A DNA stretch of 64,000 nucleotides from Kluyvera ascorbata ATCC 33433 (GCF_000735365.1 NZ_JMPL01000012.1:1-64000); one strand, 5' to 3'; positions 26,248 to 38,801 are shown, counted from the stretch's first letter. Translations and numbers: made by a program. Notes: a model not told the origin generated them from the letters alone.

Positions 26248-26546
26248 CCGCGCAACTCACTTACTGAATCGATGTTCAGGTTCTGGCGGCGACGATGGAG
26301 CTGCAGCAGCAGCGCCAGGCCAATACTCGCTTCCGCAGCGGCAAGCGTAATGGCGAGGATATACATCACCTGACCGTCGGTCTGGCCCCAGTAACTGCCG
26401 GCGACCACGAAGGCCAGCGCGGCGGCGTTAATCATAATTTCCAGCCCAATCAGCATAAACAGCAGGTTGCGGCGGATAACCAGACCGGTTAAACCCAGCA
26501 CGAATAAAATCGCCGCGAGGATCAGCCCATGTTGTAAAGGAATCAT
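26244..26546 (-). CDS. nuoK: NuoK, complex I membrane subunit K
   Basis: A 100-residue, three-helix subunit near the quinone-to-pump junction. It has the two conserved membrane Glu residues, in [13 protein letters not shown] and in [15 protein letters not shown]. Overlaps nuoJ and nuoL by ATGA on each side, so its stoichiometry is set by translational coupling. Confidence 0.96.
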   Translation of the reverse strand: MIPLQHGLILAAILFVLGLTGLVIRRNLLFMLIGLEIMINAAALAFVVAGSYWGQTDGQVMYILAITLAAAEASIGLALLLQLHRRRQNLNIDSVSELRG

Positions 26547-27097
26547 GCGTGTTCCTCCGTTTTCCTTTTCGCGCTATCGCCAGCACGGTTGCTCAGCACT
26601 TCGCCCATGCGGTCTTCACGACCGATATGGAAGGCCACAACCAGGCCCGCCAGCAGCAGCATCGATGCCAGTTCAACCGCCAGCACGTACGGCCCGAACA
26701 GGGCGATACCGACTTCTTTCGCACTGATAGCGTTACCTTCAATGCCCTGGTCATTCAGGCCCATGATGGCGTACACCATCACCGCCAGCAGCACGGCGGA
26801 CAGTACCGCCGGGCCAATCCAGATTTGCGGCTTCAGCCACTGACGTTCTTGAGCAACTTCAGCGCCGCCCAGGTTCAGCATCATCACCACGAAGACGAAC
26901 AGCACCATGATGGCGCCCGCATAAACGATGATCTCCAGCGCCCCGGCGAAGTACGCGCCCAGCGAGAAGAACACCCCGGCGATAGCCAGCAGCGAGACAA
27001 TCAGATACAGCAGCGCGTGTACCGGGTTAGTGTGCGTAATCACTCGCAGGGTCGCGAGGACAGCAATCAGGCCACAGATATAAAAAGCGAATTCCAT
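26543..27097 (-). CDS. nuoJ: NuoJ, complex I membrane subunit J
   Basis: A 184-residue, five-helix subunit. The helix with [20 protein letters not shown] contains the conserved Tyr and pi-bulge region that couples quinone chemistry to pumping. A strong AAGGAGAGGGG precedes the ATG. Ends overlapping nuoK. Confidence 0.96.
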   Translation of the reverse strand: MEFAFYICGLIAVLATLRVITHTNPVHALLYLIVSLLAIAGVFFSLGAYFAGALEIIVYAGAIMVLFVFVVMMLNLGGAEVAQERQWLKPQIWIGPAVLSAVLLAVMVYAIMGLNDQGIEGNAISAKEVGIALFGPYVLAVELASMLLLAGLVVAFHIGREDRMGEVLSNRAGDSAKRKTEEHA

Positions 27098-27108
27098 TGC
27101 CCCTCTCC

Positions 27109-27651
27109 TTACGGTAACAGGCTCTTGACGTCGATAGGCTTAGCTTCGTTCTCTGCTTCGCCCTTATCTTTGCCGTCGATTGCCATACCCGCCATCCGGT
27201 AGAAGTTATATTCCGGGTATTTGCCCGGACCGGAAATCAGCAGATCCTCTTTTTCGTACACCAGATCCTGACGCTTGTATTCACCCAGTTCGAAGTCCGG
27301 GGTCAACTGAATCGCCGTGGTCGGGCACGCTTCTTCGCACAGACCGCAGAAAATGCAGCGTGAGAAGTTAATGCGGAAAAACTCCGGATACCAGCGGCCG
27401 TCTTTGGTCTCTGCTTTCTGCAGAGAGATACAGCCAACCGGACAGGCTACCGCGCAAAGGTTACAGGCAACGCAGCGCTCTTCGCCGTCCGGATCGCGCG
27501 TCAGCACGATACGGCCACGATAGCGCGGCGGCAGGTAGACCGGCTCTTCCGGGTACATCTGCGTTTCGCGTTTGGCGAACGCATGCAGGCCGATCATCCA
27601 GATACTGCGTACCTGGGTGCCGAAGCCTACGAGTAATTCTTTTAAGGTCAT
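27109..27651 (-). CDS. nuoI: NuoI, complex I 2x[4Fe-4S] subunit
   Basis: A 180-residue ferredoxin-like subunit that carries clusters N6a and N6b and passes electrons toward NuoB. Two CxxCxxCxxxCP motifs are intact: Cys60, 63, 66, 70 and Cys99, 102, 105, 109. It lies 11 bases before nuoJ and 13 bases after nuoH. Confidence 0.97.
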   Translation of the reverse strand: MTLKELLVGFGTQVRSIWMIGLHAFAKRETQMYPEEPVYLPPRYRGRIVLTRDPDGEERCVACNLCAVACPVGCISLQKAETKDGRWYPEFFRINFSRCIFCGLCEEACPTTAIQLTPDFELGEYKRQDLVYEKEDLLISGPGKYPEYNFYRMAGMAIDGKDKGEAENEAKPIDVKSLLP

Positions 27652-27664
27652 GGTCTATAGCCCC

Positions 27665-28642
27665 TTATGGCTGCTGCCAGAGAATGACAGCCGCCGTTAC
27701 CAGCAAGTTGATGAGCGTCAGCGGCAGGCATACTTTCCAGCCGAAGGACATTACCTGGTCATAACGAGGACGCGGTAACGACGCACGAATCAAAATGAAC
27801 ATCATCATGAAGAACGCGGTTTTCAGCGCGAACCAGATGAATGGCGGTAAGAACGGGCCTTGCCAGCCACCGAAGAACAGCGTCACGATAAGCGCTGACA
27901 CGGTGACGATACCGATATACTCACCCACGAAGAACAGACCGAATTTCATACCGGAATATTCGATGTGGTAACCATCGGCCAGTTCCTGCTCGGCTTCCGG
28001 TTGGTCAAACGGGTGACGGTGACATACCGCTACGCCCGCAATCGCAAAGGTAATGAAGCCGAAGAACTGAGGAATGACGTTCCACAGGTGAGCCTGGTTA
28101 TTGACGATGTCGGTCATGTTGAATGAACCGGCCTGCGCCACCACACCCATCAGAGACAGACCCAGGAACACTTCGTAGCTCAGGGTCTGCGCAGACGCAC
28201 GCATCGCCCCCAGCAAGGAGTATTTGTTGTTGCTCGACCAGCCAGCGAACAGTACCGCGTAGACCGCGAGACCTGCCATCATCAGGAAGAACAGAATCCC
28301 GATGTTGAGGTCGGCGACCACCCAGCTTGGGCTGACCGGCACAATGGCGAAGGCCAGCAGCAGCGAGGTGAAGGCGATAACCGGTGCCAGCGTAAAGATC
28401 ATGCGGTCCGTAAATTTCGGAACCCAGTCCTCTTTAAAGAACATTTTGATCATGTCGGCAACGAGCTGGAGCGAACCGCCCCAGCCCACGCGGTTTGGCC
28501 CGTAGCGGTTCTGGAACAGGCCCAGAAGGCGACGTTCGCCGAAGCTCATGAACGCCCCGCAGGTGACAACCACCAGCAGGATGACCACGGCCTTGACGAT
28601 GCTAAGGAGGATCTCAATCAGATCCGGCGTTAACCAACTCAT
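27665..28642 (-). CDS. nuoH: NuoH, complex I membrane subunit H
   Basis: A 325-residue, eight-helix subunit that forms the quinone tunnel with NuoB and NuoCD. The charged loop [20 protein letters not shown], with its conserved Glu residues, is present. Overlaps nuoG by ATGA. Confidence 0.97.
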   Translation of the reverse strand: MSWLTPDLIEILLSIVKAVVILLVVVTCGAFMSFGERRLLGLFQNRYGPNRVGWGGSLQLVADMIKMFFKEDWVPKFTDRMIFTLAPVIAFTSLLLAFAIVPVSPSWVVADLNIGILFFLMMAGLAVYAVLFAGWSSNNKYSLLGAMRASAQTLSYEVFLGLSLMGVVAQAGSFNMTDIVNNQAHLWNVIPQFFGFITFAIAGVAVCHRHPFDQPEAEQELADGYHIEYSGMKFGLFFVGEYIGIVTVSALIVTLFFGGWQGPFLPPFIWFALKTAFFMMMFILIRASLPRPRYDQVMSFGWKVCLPLTLINLLVTAAVILWQQP

Positions 28643-31365
28643 TGCTGTGCCTCCTGCAGATTTTCAAGACGCGCGCCCGCAAGCACAGGAGCTATGCCCG
28701 GCATGCCCATCGGCAAACCAACCTGCCCTGCCACCAGCCCGCTGGAAATCACCAGCGGCAGCGTGACCGTCTGACCATCAAAGCTGAACGCCATTTTCGC
28801 GCCTTCGTTTACGCCAAGCGCCGCGGCATCGGCCGGGTTGAGCTTGATATAAGGCTGCGGCATGCGGCTTTGGAACACCGGCGCACGCTGTGACATCTCG
28901 TCGCTACCAAACAGATGGTAGTACGGGGCCACGCGCCATTTCCCGGCTTCAGCCTGGAAGCCTGCCGGTACGGTAGTGAAGTAATCCAGACCGTTTGCCG
29001 ACGCTTCAATCAGACGTACGCCCGGGTCACCGTGACGCAGTTTGCCGCCCACTTCGGCCTGGAACTTGTTCCATGCCTGCGGGGAGTTCCAGCCCGGAGC
29101 CCATGCGAATGGGATCTGCGAACGCGGTGCGCCCGGCTGGTTGTTCCCTTCCATGGAGAAGGCGAACATGGTGTCTTTATCCTGCGGCTGACGCGGCTCG
29201 TGCACGCTGATATTCGCGCGCATTGCCGTACGGCCGCTGTAACGGTGCGGTTCACGTGCCAGCTTTTGACCACGAATACGGAAGGTCGCGTCCGGCGCGG
29301 CATCTTTAATGCCAGCCAGCTGCGGCAGTGCGGCGACGGCAGCGTCAATCACGTGATCCAGCTGGGTCCAGTCAACCTGACGGTTTTCCAGGGTGCTGTG
29401 CAGCGAGTGCAGCCAGCGCCAGCTTTCCAGCATGATGGTTTTGCTGTCGTAGTAGCTTGGGTCATACACCTGGAAGAAGCGCTGAGCACGGCCTTCGTTG
29501 TTGATGACCGTACCGTCGCTTTCGGCAAAGCTTGCCGCCGAGAGCACCAGGTGTGCATGGTCCATAATCGCCGTACGCTGATGGTCAATCACCATCACCA
29601 GCGGGGCTTTATCCAGCGCGGCGTTCACACGGCTAGCAGCCGCATGACGGTGCAGGTCGTTTTCCAGCACGATAACCGCATCGGCAGCGCCGCTTTCCAG
29701 CTCGTTCAGCGCGTCATCAAGAGAACCACCGCCAATCATGCCGAGACCAACGCTGTTTACCGCGCGGGCAATCATCGTTACGCCAACGTCAGAACCGCGA
29801 GCCTTAAGCGCTTTTGCCACGTTAGCCGCCGCCTGAATCACTTCAGCGCTACCGGCGTTGGTGCCGGAGATAATCAGCGGTTTTTTCGCCCCGGCCAGCG
29901 CCTGAACGATCACGTCGATCTTGCCCTGCAGGTCACGATCGATACCGTCAACCGCCGGTGCGTTGTTGTCCAGCGCATGGGCAATCGCGAAGCCTAAACG
30001 CGCCTGATCTTCTACCGGTGCGCGGTAGGTCCACGCGGCGATATCATCCAGACGAGTGTCGTCGACGTTGGTGACAAACAGCGGGTGTTTCGCACGCTGG
30101 CCGATGTTCAGGATGGCTGCAATCTGCCAGTCAGCCACTTTCTGGGCCGCTGCCATTTCGCGTGCTTTACCTTTCACCGCCTGGCGAACCGCCAGCGCGA
30201 CGCGAGCGCCGGTCTGGGTAATGTCTTCACCCAGCACCAGTACCGCATCGTAAGATTCGATATCGCGCAGCGCAGGAGTATGAATGCCGCCTTCACGCAG
30301 CACTTTCAGCGCCAGCTGCAAACGTTCCTGCTCGCCTTTAGCGATGCCGGTGTAGAAGTTATCCGCACCCACCAGTTCACGCAGCGCGAAGTTGCTTTCA
30401 ACGCTCGCACGTGGAGAACCGATACCAATCACTTTCTTCGACTGACGCAGAATATCCGCCGCGCCCTGCATCGCCTGTTCGGCGTTGAGGGTGATGAGGT
30501 CATCGCCGCGGCGCTGAACCGGCTGACGCGGACGGTCTTTCAGGTTCACATAGCCATAGCCGAAACGACCACGGTCGCAGAGGAAGTAGTGGTTAACGGT
30601 GCCGTTGTAGCGGTTTTCGATACGACGCAGTTCGCCATAGCGCTCGCCCGGGCTGGTGTTACAGCCGATGGAGCACTGCTGGCAGATGCTTGGCGCAAAC
30701 TGCATGTCCCACTTACGGTTGTAGCGCTCGGAGTGCGTCTTATCGGTAAATACGCCGGTCGGGCAAATTTCAACCAGGTTACCGGAGAATTCGCTTTCCA
30801 GGGTTCCGTCTTCTGGACGGCCGAAGTAGACGTTGTCGTGCGCGCCGTACACACCAAGATCGGTACCGTCTGCGTAGTCTTTGTAGTAACGCACACAGCG
30901 GTAACAGGCGATACAGCGGTTCATTTCGTGAGAGATGAACGGCCCCAGGTCCTGGTTACGGTGGGTACGCTTAGTAAAGCGATAGCGACGGAAGCTATGG
31001 CCGGTCATCACGGTCATATCCTGAAGGTGGCAGTTACCGCCCTCTTCACAGACCGGACAATCGTGCGGGTGGTTAGTCATCAACCACTCCACCACGCTCT
31101 CGCGGAACTGCTTCGCTTCTGCGTCGTCGATAGAAATAAAGGTGCCGTCGGATGCCGGTGTCATACAGGACATCACCAGGCGGCCACGCGTGTCTTCCGC
31201 GTTCTGATATTGCTTCACCGCACACTGGCGGCAAGCACCGACGCTCCCAAGCGCCGGGTGCCAGCAAAAGTATGGAATATCAAGGCCCATAGAGAGACAT
31301 GCCTGTAGCAGGTTGTCCGCTCCGTTGACCTCGTATTCTTTGCCGTCTACATGAATCGTAGCCAT
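28639..31365 (-). CDS. nuoG: NuoG, complex I large iron-sulfur subunit
   Basis: A 908-residue peripheral subunit. The N-terminus holds a [2Fe-2S] site (Cys34, 45, 48, 67), then the HxxCxxC-type N5 site ([14 protein letters not shown]), a pair of clusters in [11 protein letters not shown] with CP further on, and the N7 site CQQCSIGC. The remainder is an inactive molybdopterin-oxidoreductase fold. The protein is almost that of E. coli throughout. It is separated from nuoF by 84 bases with a hairpin. Confidence 0.97.
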   Translation of the reverse strand: MATIHVDGKEYEVNGADNLLQACLSMGLDIPYFCWHPALGSVGACRQCAVKQYQNAEDTRGRLVMSCMTPASDGTFISIDDAEAKQFRESVVEWLMTNHPHDCPVCEEGGNCHLQDMTVMTGHSFRRYRFTKRTHRNQDLGPFISHEMNRCIACYRCVRYYKDYADGTDLGVYGAHDNVYFGRPEDGTLESEFSGNLVEICPTGVFTDKTHSERYNRKWDMQFAPSICQQCSIGCNTSPGERYGELRRIENRYNGTVNHYFLCDRGRFGYGYVNLKDRPRQPVQRRGDDLITLNAEQAMQGAADILRQSKKVIGIGSPRASVESNFALRELVGADNFYTGIAKGEQERLQLALKVLREGGIHTPALRDIESYDAVLVLGEDITQTGARVALAVRQAVKGKAREMAAAQKVADWQIAAILNIGQRAKHPLFVTNVDDTRLDDIAAWTYRAPVEDQARLGFAIAHALDNNAPAVDGIDRDLQGKIDVIVQALAGAKKPLIISGTNAGSAEVIQAAANVAKALKARGSDVGVTMIARAVNSVGLGMIGGGSLDDALNELESGAADAVIVLENDLHRHAAASRVNAALDKAPLVMVIDHQRTAIMDHAHLVLSAASFAESDGTVINNEGRAQRFFQVYDPSYYDSKTIMLESWRWLHSLHSTLENRQVDWTQLDHVIDAAVAALPQLAGIKDAAPDATFRIRGQKLAREPHRYSGRTAMRANISVHEPRQPQDKDTMFAFSMEGNNQPGAPRSQIPFAWAPGWNSPQAWNKFQAEVGGKLRHGDPGVRLIEASANGLDYFTTVPAGFQAEAGKWRVAPYYHLFGSDEMSQRAPVFQSRMPQPYIKLNPADAAALGVNEGAKMAFSFDGQTVTLPLVISSGLVAGQVGLPMGMPGIAPVLAGARLENLQEAQQ

Positions 31366-31403
31366 TAGCGTGCTTCCAAATTAAAAAATCGTTACCACTT
31401 CTT

Positions 31404-31437
31404 CATTCAGGCTGCCTCTGCGTTGGCTGCCTGAATG
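31404..31437 (-). repeat. Intercistronic hairpin nuoF-nuoG
   Basis: CATTCAGGC (31404-31412) and GCCTGAATG (31429-31437) are perfect 9-base complements in the gap between nuoF and nuoG. The loop contains further GGCAGCC repeats. No U-tract; likely an RNA processing or stability element. Confidence 0.55.
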
Positions 31438-31449
31438 AGTTTGTGGGAA

Positions 31450-32787
31450 TCACCAGCGCGTCTTTAGCAGGTTCGGCTGAATCCCGTTAATTGCATGGGT
31501 GTTGCTGAACTGCTGCTTGATGCCTGCTTCGAATTCTTCGCGGAAATATTTAATGGCGCTCTGCAGCGGCTCAACCGCACCAGGCGCATGCGCGCAGAAG
31601 GTTTTACCCGGCCCTAAGAATCGACACAGTTGCTCAAGTGTCTCGATGTCGCCAGGCTGGCCTTCACCGCGCTCAAGGGCGCGCATAATTTTGACGCTCC
31701 ACGGCAAGCCGTCGCGGCATGGCGTACACCAACCGCAGGACTCACGGGCGAAGAACTCTTCCAGGTTACGCACCAGCGGTACCATACCGATCTCGTGGTC
31801 GACGGCCATCGCCAGCGCCGTACCCAGACGGCTGCCCGCTTTACCGATGCTTTCAAATTCCATCGGCAGGTCAAGGTGCGATTCGGTCAGGAAGTCAGTC
31901 CCTGCGCCGCCCGGCTGCCAGGCCTTAAATTTCAGGCCATCACGCATGCCGCCAGCGTAGTCTTCAAGGATTTCACGCGCGGTGGTGCCAAACGGCAGTT
32001 CCCAGACGCCCGGGTTTTTCACGCGCCCGGAGAAGCCCATCAGCTTGGTACCGGCATCTTTACTGGTGGAGATGTTCTGATACCACTCAACGCCGTTGGC
32101 CAGAATAGCCGGGACGTTACAGAGGGTTTCCACGTTGTTGACGCAGGTCGGTTTACCCCAAACGCCTGAGCTCGCCGGGAACGGCGGCTTGGAACGTGGG
32201 TTAGCACGACGGCCTTCAAGGGAGTTAATCAGCGCGGTTTCTTCACCGCAGATGTAGCGCCCAGCCCCGGTGTGCACGAACAGCTCGAAGTCAAAACCGG
32301 TGCCGAGAATGTTTTTCCCGAGCAGGCCCGCTTCGGTAGCTTCCGCAATGGCGCGGCGCAGGTGCTGTGCGGCTTCAATGTATTCACCGCGCAGGAAGAT
32401 GTACCCGCGATACGCTTTCAGGGCGAACGCGGAGATCAGCATGCCTTCCACCAGCAGGTGCGGCAGCTGTTCCATCAGCAGGCGGTCTTTATAGGTGCCC
32501 GGCTCCATTTCATCGGCGTTACACAGCAGGTAACGGATGTTCATGGATTCGTCTTTCGGCATCAGGCTCCACTTCAGACCGGTGGAAAAGCCCGCGCCGC
32601 CGCGCCCTTTCAGGCCAGCGTCTTTCACCTGGTTGACGATTTCGTCCGGGGCCATCCCGGAGAGCGCTTTGCGCGCACCGGCATAACCATTTTTCGCCTG
32701 ATACTCTTCCAACCACACCGGCTGCTTGTCGTCGCGAAGACGCCAGGTCAGCGGATGGGTTTCGGGAGTCAGAATAATATTTTTCAT
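31450..32787 (-). CDS. nuoF: NuoF, complex I NADH-binding subunit
   Basis: A 445-residue flavoprotein that oxidises NADH with FMN and passes electrons to cluster N3. The nucleotide/FMN Gly-rich loop [10 protein letters not shown] is at 61-70. N3 is bound by Cys in [12 protein letters not shown] (about 351-357) and by a Cys near 398 ([11 protein letters not shown]). Its ATG overlaps the nuoE stop by one base. Confidence 0.97.
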   Translation of the reverse strand: MKNIILTPETHPLTWRLRDDKQPVWLEEYQAKNGYAGARKALSGMAPDEIVNQVKDAGLKGRGGAGFSTGLKWSLMPKDESMNIRYLLCNADEMEPGTYKDRLLMEQLPHLLVEGMLISAFALKAYRGYIFLRGEYIEAAQHLRRAIAEATEAGLLGKNILGTGFDFELFVHTGAGRYICGEETALINSLEGRRANPRSKPPFPASSGVWGKPTCVNNVETLCNVPAILANGVEWYQNISTSKDAGTKLMGFSGRVKNPGVWELPFGTTAREILEDYAGGMRDGLKFKAWQPGGAGTDFLTESHLDLPMEFESIGKAGSRLGTALAMAVDHEIGMVPLVRNLEEFFARESCGWCTPCRDGLPWSVKIMRALERGEGQPGDIETLEQLCRFLGPGKTFCAHAPGAVEPLQSAIKYFREEFEAGIKQQFSNTHAINGIQPNLLKTRW

Positions 32788-33287
32788 TATTTATACTGCT
32801 CCAGCAGGTCAGGAATGGCTTCCGGCGTCAGATGGCTGTGAGTGTCCTCATCAATCATCATGGTCGGCCCCTTGTCGCAGTTGCCCAGGCAGCAGGTCGG
32901 CAGCAGGGTGAAGCGACCATCAAAGGTGGTTTGACCCGGTTTGATGTCGAGCTTCTTCTCAATCGCGGCCTGAATGCCCTGATAGCCGGTGATATGACAC
33001 ACCACGCTGTCACAGTAGCGAATCACATGACGGCCAACCGGCTGGCGGAAAATCTGGCTGTAGAAGGTGGCGACACCTTCTACGTCACTCGCCGGAATAT
33101 CCAGCACTTCGGCTATCGCGTAAATCGCACCGTCCGGCACCCAGCCACGCTGTTTCTGAACGATCTTCAGCGCTTCGATGGACGCCGCACGCGGGTCTTC
33201 GTAGTGGTGCTTCTCGTGCTCAATAGCTTCACGCTCTGCCGCACTCAGCTCAAAAGCCTCGGTTTGTGGTTGTTGATTCTCGTGCAT
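32787..33287 (-). CDS. nuoE: NuoE, complex I 24 kDa subunit
   Basis: A 166-residue thioredoxin-fold subunit with the [2Fe-2S] cluster N1a. Ligands Cys92, Cys97, Cys133 and Cys137 are all present ([17 protein letters not shown]). Tightly placed between nuoCD (2-base gap) and nuoF. Confidence 0.97.
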   Translation of the reverse strand: MHENQQPQTEAFELSAAEREAIEHEKHHYEDPRAASIEALKIVQKQRGWVPDGAIYAIAEVLDIPASDVEGVATFYSQIFRQPVGRHVIRYCDSVVCHITGYQGIQAAIEKKLDIKPGQTTFDGRFTLLPTCCLGNCDKGPTMMIDEDTHSHLTPEAIPDLLEQYK

Positions 33288-33289
33288 AA

Positions 33290-35095
33290 TTAGCGGTCCA
33301 CGTCTGACATAACAAAATCAATACTACCCAGATAGACGATAAGGTCTGATACCAGGCTGCCACGGATCGCCGACGGAATCTGCTGCAGGTGCGCATAGCT
33401 CGGCGTACGGATACGGGTGCGGTAGCTCATGGTGCTGCCGTCGCTGGTCAGGTAGTAACTGTTAATCCCCTTGGTCGCTTCCACCATCTGGAAGGATTCC
33501 TGTGCTGGCATAACCGGGCCCCAGGAAACCTGCAGGAAGTGGGTGATCAGGGTTTCGATGTGCTGCAGCGTGCGCTCTTTCGGTGGCGGCGTGGTCAGCG
33601 GGTGATCCGCCTTGAACGGGCCTTCCGGCATGTTATCGAGACACTGCTGAAGAATACGCAGGCTCTGGCGCAGCTCTTCCACTTTCAGCATCACGCGGGT
33701 GTAGCAGTCAGAAACGCCACCGCCGGTCGGGATTTCGAAGTCGAAGTTTTCATAGCCAGAATATGGACGCCATTTACGCACGTCGAAGCCGATACCGGTG
33801 GCACGCAGGCCAGCACCGGTGGTGCCCCACTCCAGCGCTTCTTTCGCGGTATAAGCAGCAACGCCGACGGAGCGGCCTTTCAGAATCGTGTTACGCAGTG
33901 CGGCTTTCTCGTAGGAGTCCAGACGCTTCGGCATCCACTCAAGGAATTCACGCAGCAGACGATCCCAGCCACGAGGCAGGTCGTGCGCCACGCCGCCGAT
34001 GCGGAACCAGGCTGGGTGCATACGGAAACCGGTAATCGCTTCTACCAGGTCATAGATTTTCTGACGGTCGGTAAAGGCGAAGAAGACCGGGGTCATCGCG
34101 CCGACGTCCTGAATAAACGTCGAGATGTACAGCAGGTGGCTGTTGATGCGGAACAGTTCGGAGAGCATCACGCGAATCACGTTCACGCGGTCCGGCGTGG
34201 TAATACCCGCCAGCTTCTCTACCGCCAGCACGTACGGCATTTCGTTCACGCAGCCGCCGAGGTACTCGATACGGTCGGTGTACGGAATGTAGCTGTGCCA
34301 GGACTGACGCTCGCCCATCTTCTCGGCGCCACGGTGGTGATAGCCGATGTCCGGTACGCAGTCGACAATCTCTTCGCCATCAAGCTGCAGGATAATACGG
34401 AATGCACCGTGCGCAGATGGGTGGTTCGGGCCGAGGTTGAGGAACATGAAGTCCTCGTTTTCGGTCCCGCGCTTCATACCCCACTCTTCCGGTTTGAAGG
34501 TCAGCGCTTCCATTTCCAGATCCTGCTTGGCTTTGGTCAGCTCAAACGGGTCGAATTCGGTGGCGCGCGCCGGGTAGTCTTTGCGCAGCGGATGGCCTTC
34601 CCAGGTCGGCGGCATCATGATGCGACGCAGATTCGGGTGGCCGTTAAAGGTAATGCCAAACATTTCCCAGGTTTCACGCTCATACCAGTTGGCGTTCGGG
34701 AAAAGTTTGGTGATTGTCGCGACGTTCAGGTCGTTTTCAGACAATGCCACCTTGAGCATGATATCGCGATTGCGGTCTATTGAGATCAGGTGGTAGAAAA
34801 CGGAAAAGTCCGCGGCAGGTAAACCTTCGCGGTGCGTACGCAGACGTTCGTCCATGCCGTGGAGATCGAAAAGCATGACGTAAGGCTTTGGCAATCTCTT
34901 CAGGAAGTCGACAATTTCGAGCAGCTGTTCGCGCTTAACCCAAACAACGGGTATCCCGGTGCGAGTGGCCTGAACGGTAAAAGCATCCGGCCCAAAACGG
35001 TTGCGCAACTCGCCGATGACCGGATCATCAAGGTGATCGCGGGTTTGCCATGCGGCTGCGTCTTGCGCGGTTAAATCGGTCATATTGTTCACCAT
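33290..35095 (-). CDS. nuoC: NuoCD, fused complex I subunits C and D
   Basis: A 601-residue natural fusion typical of gamma-proteobacteria. Residues 1-190 are the 30 kDa NuoC part ([22 protein letters not shown]); residues 200-601 are the 49 kDa NuoD part that shapes the quinone site ([22 protein letters not shown]). Starts [11 protein letters not shown] as in E. coli with one residue more overall. Confidence 0.97.
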   Translation of the reverse strand: MVNNMTDLTAQDAAAWQTRDHLDDPVIGELRNRFGPDAFTVQATRTGIPVVWVKREQLLEIVDFLKRLPKPYVMLFDLHGMDERLRTHREGLPAADFSVFYHLISIDRNRDIMLKVALSENDLNVATITKLFPNANWYERETWEMFGITFNGHPNLRRIMMPPTWEGHPLRKDYPARATEFDPFELTKAKQDLEMEALTFKPEEWGMKRGTENEDFMFLNLGPNHPSAHGAFRIILQLDGEEIVDCVPDIGYHHRGAEKMGERQSWHSYIPYTDRIEYLGGCVNEMPYVLAVEKLAGITTPDRVNVIRVMLSELFRINSHLLYISTFIQDVGAMTPVFFAFTDRQKIYDLVEAITGFRMHPAWFRIGGVAHDLPRGWDRLLREFLEWMPKRLDSYEKAALRNTILKGRSVGVAAYTAKEALEWGTTGAGLRATGIGFDVRKWRPYSGYENFDFEIPTGGGVSDCYTRVMLKVEELRQSLRILQQCLDNMPEGPFKADHPLTTPPPKERTLQHIETLITHFLQVSWGPVMPAQESFQMVEATKGINSYYLTSDGSTMSYRTRIRTPSYAHLQQIPSAIRGSLVSDLIVYLGSIDFVMSDVDR

Positions 35096-35188
35096 TGCAA
35101 AAGGTCCGTGGTGACTGCCGGGGTGGCCTTCGCGCTGTTGTATATTGATTTGCGAAGTCGAAAAGATGCCACCGCCCGCAGGCGCAAA

Positions 35189-35863
35189 TTAAATCTCGTC
35201 CGGCGTCCGAAGATTCGTCACAGCAATACGTTCGCCGCGTTTACGCTCGCGTTCCGACTGCATGTTGGCGCGGTAAACGCCCTGATCGCCAACGACCCAC
35301 GACAGTGGGCGACGTTCTTTACCAATGGATTCCTGCAGCAGCATCAGCGCCTGCATGTAAGCTTCCGGACGCGGAGGGCAGCCTGGAATGTACACGTCGA
35401 CAGGAATGAATTTATCCACGCCCTGCACGACGGAGTAGATATCGTACATGCCGCCGGAGTTGGCACAGGCGCCCATTGAGATAACCCATTTCGGTTCCAG
35501 CATCTGGTCGTACAGTCGCTGAATAACCGGAGCCATCTTGGTGAAGCAGGTACCGGCAACCACCATCAGGTCAGCCTGACGTGGGGACGCTCGCAGTACT
35601 TCCGCACCAAAACGCGCAACGTCATGCACCGCAGTGAATGACGTCACCATTTCAACGTAGCAGCAAGAAAGGCCGAAGTTGTAAGGCCAGATTGAGTTCT
35701 TACGGCCCCAGTTGACCATGTCGTGAAGCGCGTGTTCGAGTTTCCCCATGTACACGCTTTTGTTCACCTCCTGCTCCAGGGGATCGGTAACAATCTCCTG
35801 TTTTTGCAGGGGATAACGGTCGTTCTCACCGTTAGGATCTATGCGGGTGAGCGTATAATCCAT
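35189..35863 (-). CDS. nuoB: NuoB, complex I cluster N2 subunit
   Basis: A 224-residue subunit that binds the terminal [4Fe-4S] cluster N2 and delivers electrons to quinone. Ligands are the tandem Cys67-Cys68 (GLSCCYVE), Cys133 (GACANSGG) and Cys162 (PGCPPRPE). Slightly longer at the C-terminus than the E. coli protein. The 93-base gap to nuoCD is larger than most in the operon. Confidence 0.97.
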   Translation of the reverse strand: MDYTLTRIDPNGENDRYPLQKQEIVTDPLEQEVNKSVYMGKLEHALHDMVNWGRKNSIWPYNFGLSCCYVEMVTSFTAVHDVARFGAEVLRASPRQADLMVVAGTCFTKMAPVIQRLYDQMLEPKWVISMGACANSGGMYDIYSVVQGVDKFIPVDVYIPGCPPRPEAYMQALMLLQESIGKERRPLSWVVGDQGVYRANMQSERERKRGERIAVTNLRTPDEI

Positions 35864-35878
35864 CTTATTGCCTCGCTT

Positions 35879-36319
35879 TTACTGCGTATTACGGTTAGTG
35901 ACGCTGTCGGATTCTGGGTTAGCCAGCGTGCGGCGAGAACGCGCAGGCGTCCAATCAAGCGCGCCAATGCGAACGAGGTAAACCAGACCGGCCAGCAGCA
36001 CAAATATGAAAATGGCGGCCTCGATAAAGCCAACCCAACCGCTTTCGCGAATGGACGTTGACCAGGCGTAGAGGTAAAGCGCTTCCACGTCGAAGATGAC
36101 GAAGAACATGGCGACCAGATAGAACTTCGCCGACAGACGCAAACGTGCGGAGCCAACGGAGTCGATACCCGATTCAAACGGAGTGTTTTTGCTTCTTGCG
36201 CGTGCGCGACCACCCAAGTACCAACCGCCGATTAACATCAGGCAGCACAGGCCAATGGCAATGATCAGAAAGATAGCGAATGCCCAATGATGGGCGATGA
36301 TTTCAGTGGATGTTGACAT
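35879..36319 (-). CDS. nuoA: NuoA, complex I membrane subunit A
   Basis: A 146-residue, three-helix subunit; the conserved acidic stretch [15 protein letters not shown] is present. First gene of nuo. I place the start at the ATG at 36319 ([11 protein letters not shown]); a TTG two codons upstream (36325) sits where E. coli has ATG-AGT-ATG, and neither has a strong ribosome site. Transcription must begin in the long AT-rich region to its right. Confidence 0.93.
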   Translation of the reverse strand: MSTSTEIIAHHWAFAIFLIIAIGLCCLMLIGGWYLGGRARARSKNTPFESGIDSVGSARLRLSAKFYLVAMFFVIFDVEALYLYAWSTSIRESGWVGFIEAAIFIFVLLAGLVYLVRIGALDWTPARSRRTLANPESDSVTNRNTQ

Positions 36320-36951
36320 ACACAAAGCTTTACCAAATAGGTAGCATTACCACCTCTGCTCTTACCGGCAGATGGACGCTACATCGATTCATGGGGAGGA
36401 TTAAAAAACCTACAAACAGCCCAATTCGAAACATAGACCGCAAAATGTTGAGGTTTTTTACTCCTTTCTATAACCTTTTGTCAACTTTAACAAAAGTTTC
36501 CTCACATTAATTTACATCAAAAGCATTTCATTAACATTACGTGCCCTTTGATTTGATTCAGCTCAATAGACCCTGCGGTTTACCTGTTGTTGAATCGTGT
36601 CCGTTTTGTAGCAATGACAAGAATTACCCTTCTATTTTGACAGGATTTACTAATGATTCCTCCCCCCAATGAGGAGTATTTTCTTGATCTAAGACACGCT
36701 TTTGTTAATTCGACCCGAAAAACGGCAACAATCTATCCGTTTTTTTAACATTAGCAGGAGATAAGACTTTAGGTATGATGATAGGATAGTTGAGGGTAAA
36801 AATATTTCTAATTACATGATTACTCTCACATTATTAGATTTATTTTTAAACTATCTACGCAGAAGTACGAAAAAAGAACCGCAAACACGCTTTTCATCGT
36901 CTACGATTCTTTTTTACATTTACATTTTGTTACTACATTTCAAGCGAATTG
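36320..36951. promoter_or_regulatory. nuo upstream control region
   Basis: About 630 AT-rich bases between nuoA and lrhA, both read leftward. In E. coli the corresponding region has far-upstream nuo promoters controlled by ArcA, NarL, Fis and IHF. No gene is evident. I cannot assign individual sites with confidence. It must also contain the end of the lrhA transcript. Confidence 0.55.
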
Positions 36952-37893
36952 TTAATCCAAATCCCTTTCATGTATGAGGGAATTATCTCCCCCTTCAGTG
37001 GTATAGCTCCCACCGTTCGGCCAGGGTTCGTACCGCTGCTCCTGGGACTGGAAAATCATCTGCGCCAGCTCGTTTTCACTGGCTACGTTGTAGCTCAGCA
37101 TATACTCGGTCTCCGGCAGATCGGGCATGCCCTCACCTTTGCCAAGCGCACGCAGATCCGGGCTCATCATTTCAGCCGGTCGGCCGGTGACGCCCAACCC
37201 CGCTTTGACCGCCGCGCGAACGGCTGAAAGCGTTGAAGCGACATACGCCAGTCGCCACGCAATGCCGGCGGCATCCAGGGTCTTAATAATCATATCGCGG
37301 AACGGACTAGGATCATCCAGCAGTACCAACGGTACCGGCTCTTCCTGGCGCAACGTAAATTCTGCCGCACAGTACCAAAGCGTAGGCGAGGTACGCAGAA
37401 TCGTCGACTCGAAGCCTTCCAATGGATGAGTCGTCAGCGCCAGATCGATCTCTTTATTGCTTAGCATACTGGCCATCTCGCCATGCCGTTTGACTCGTAC
37501 GTCAAGCGCCAGCTTCGGATAGGCCGAACTGATGCGGTTTAACAGGAACGGCAAGATGGTATCGGCAGATTCATCAGACGACCCTAAAGTCAGCTGTCCC
37601 TGAAGAGAGCTAAACATTAACGATGTGCATGCTTCATCGTTGAAACGCAGGATTTTACGCGCGTAGCCCAGCAGTTGGATGCCATGTTCGGTAAGCAGTT
37701 TGTTACGCCCATGACGGGCAAACAGTTCCTTACCCACCAACTGCTCCAGACGCTGCATTTGCTGGCTTACGGCGGATTGGGTACGGCAAACTGCCGCCGC
37801 CGCCGCTGCGAAAGTGCTTAGGTCGGCTACAGCAACAAAGGTTCTCAGCAGATCGAGATCGAGATTCAGTATCGGACGATTGGCATTTATCAT
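36952..37893 (-). CDS. lrhA: LrhA, LysR-type regulator of flagella and fimbriae
   Basis: A 313-residue LysR regulator. The N-terminal winged helix includes [20 protein letters not shown]; the effector domain begins near residue 95. LrhA represses flhDC and so motility and chemotaxis, and affects fimbriae and RpoS translation. Start at ATG 37893 ([16 protein letters not shown]) by match to E. coli; a 22-codon upstream extension is not conserved. Residues about 170-185 and the last 40 differ notably from E. coli. Confidence 0.95.
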   Translation of the reverse strand: MINANRPILNLDLDLLRTFVAVADLSTFAAAAAAVCRTQSAVSQQMQRLEQLVGKELFARHGRNKLLTEHGIQLLGYARKILRFNDEACTSLMFSSLQGQLTLGSSDESADTILPFLLNRISSAYPKLALDVRVKRHGEMASMLSNKEIDLALTTHPLEGFESTILRTSPTLWYCAAEFTLRQEEPVPLVLLDDPSPFRDMIIKTLDAAGIAWRLAYVASTLSAVRAAVKAGLGVTGRPAEMMSPDLRALGKGEGMPDLPETEYMLSYNVASENELAQMIFQSQEQRYEPWPNGGSYTTEGGDNSLIHERDLD

Positions 37894-38801
37894 ATTAATC
37901 CACTTACAGGTTCGGGGACCGACCTGCCTTATTGATGCTGCACTCAAAAGTTCAGGCAAATCCTTTTAAATCATCTTTCACCAATCATTGACGAATGACT
38001 GCCTGATGAGTGTCAGTATTAAATTTTCTGTTACTACCGTGAGCAACAGTTCCTTTTGCAATATATCCTTCGACCCAGAGGCTAATAATCCTTTTCACCC
38101 TGATAACCGTCTCGCGTAAGAAGTTGTAGGTAGCGACATCGCGATAATGCTTCAGAGAGAAAACAGGACTTATAAAAGAAGCCAATAAATCCAATGAATA
38201 ACATCAAGTTATGATATCAATCTTGATAATCATCAACAAAAACTGCTAATGGGAGTCTGACGCTCTTTTCCATATTAACTGAAAACCATAGAATTTATAA
38301 GCCTAAATAAGATCTATCTCAATAACGAAAAAGGTTTAGAATCAAAACAATTTAAGAAAACTAACAAATCACCGGCATTACTTTTCAAAATATAAGAAAA
38401 TATTAATATTGATCATAAGCCATCCTTAACATCAACTTCACAAAAATGAGTATCATCTCTAATCCTTATTCGTCATTATTTAATTAAAAATTAAAAATGT
38501 TGAAGAATGCTTAAAGTATATCCAGCAATATTAGCACCTAAGCTAAACCATTTTCTTTTTAACAGCGATAAAAGCTGCATATTGCCGCAGCAGCAGTGAT
38601 TTAATCTATTGAACAATAAATTAACAAAACATCACGCAACGATAGTCACCAAAGAGTGGCGAAAAAGAATGTACCAACAACGAAGGAAGCACGAAATCTT
38701 CTACTGTTAACCCTTCAAAACCACGGGGATGCGGAGTACATTGTTCCGTGCTGACTTCCACGGCAGGGAGTGGCAATAACAGCTAAAAAGGTTAAAGGTT
38801 C
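37894..38801. other. Long AT-rich intergenic region lrhA-alaA
   Basis: About 900 bases. Apart from a possible gene fragment at 37985-38194, no coding frame is convincing. It must hold the divergent promoters of lrhA and alaA. It is much richer in A/T than the neighbours, the type of region bound by H-NS; individual sites are not assigned. Confidence 0.5.
37985..38194 (-). pseudogene. Possible C-terminal remnant of a gene
   Basis: An open frame of 69 codons from a TTG, with a stop three codons earlier and no ribosome site. The codons look gene-like and the product (KHYRDVATYNFLRETVIRVK, then RIISLWVEGYIAKGTVAHGS) resembles a DNA-binding winged-helix end, but I cannot name a family. It may be what is left of a lost regulator between lrhA and alaA, or chance. 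Confidence 0.25.
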
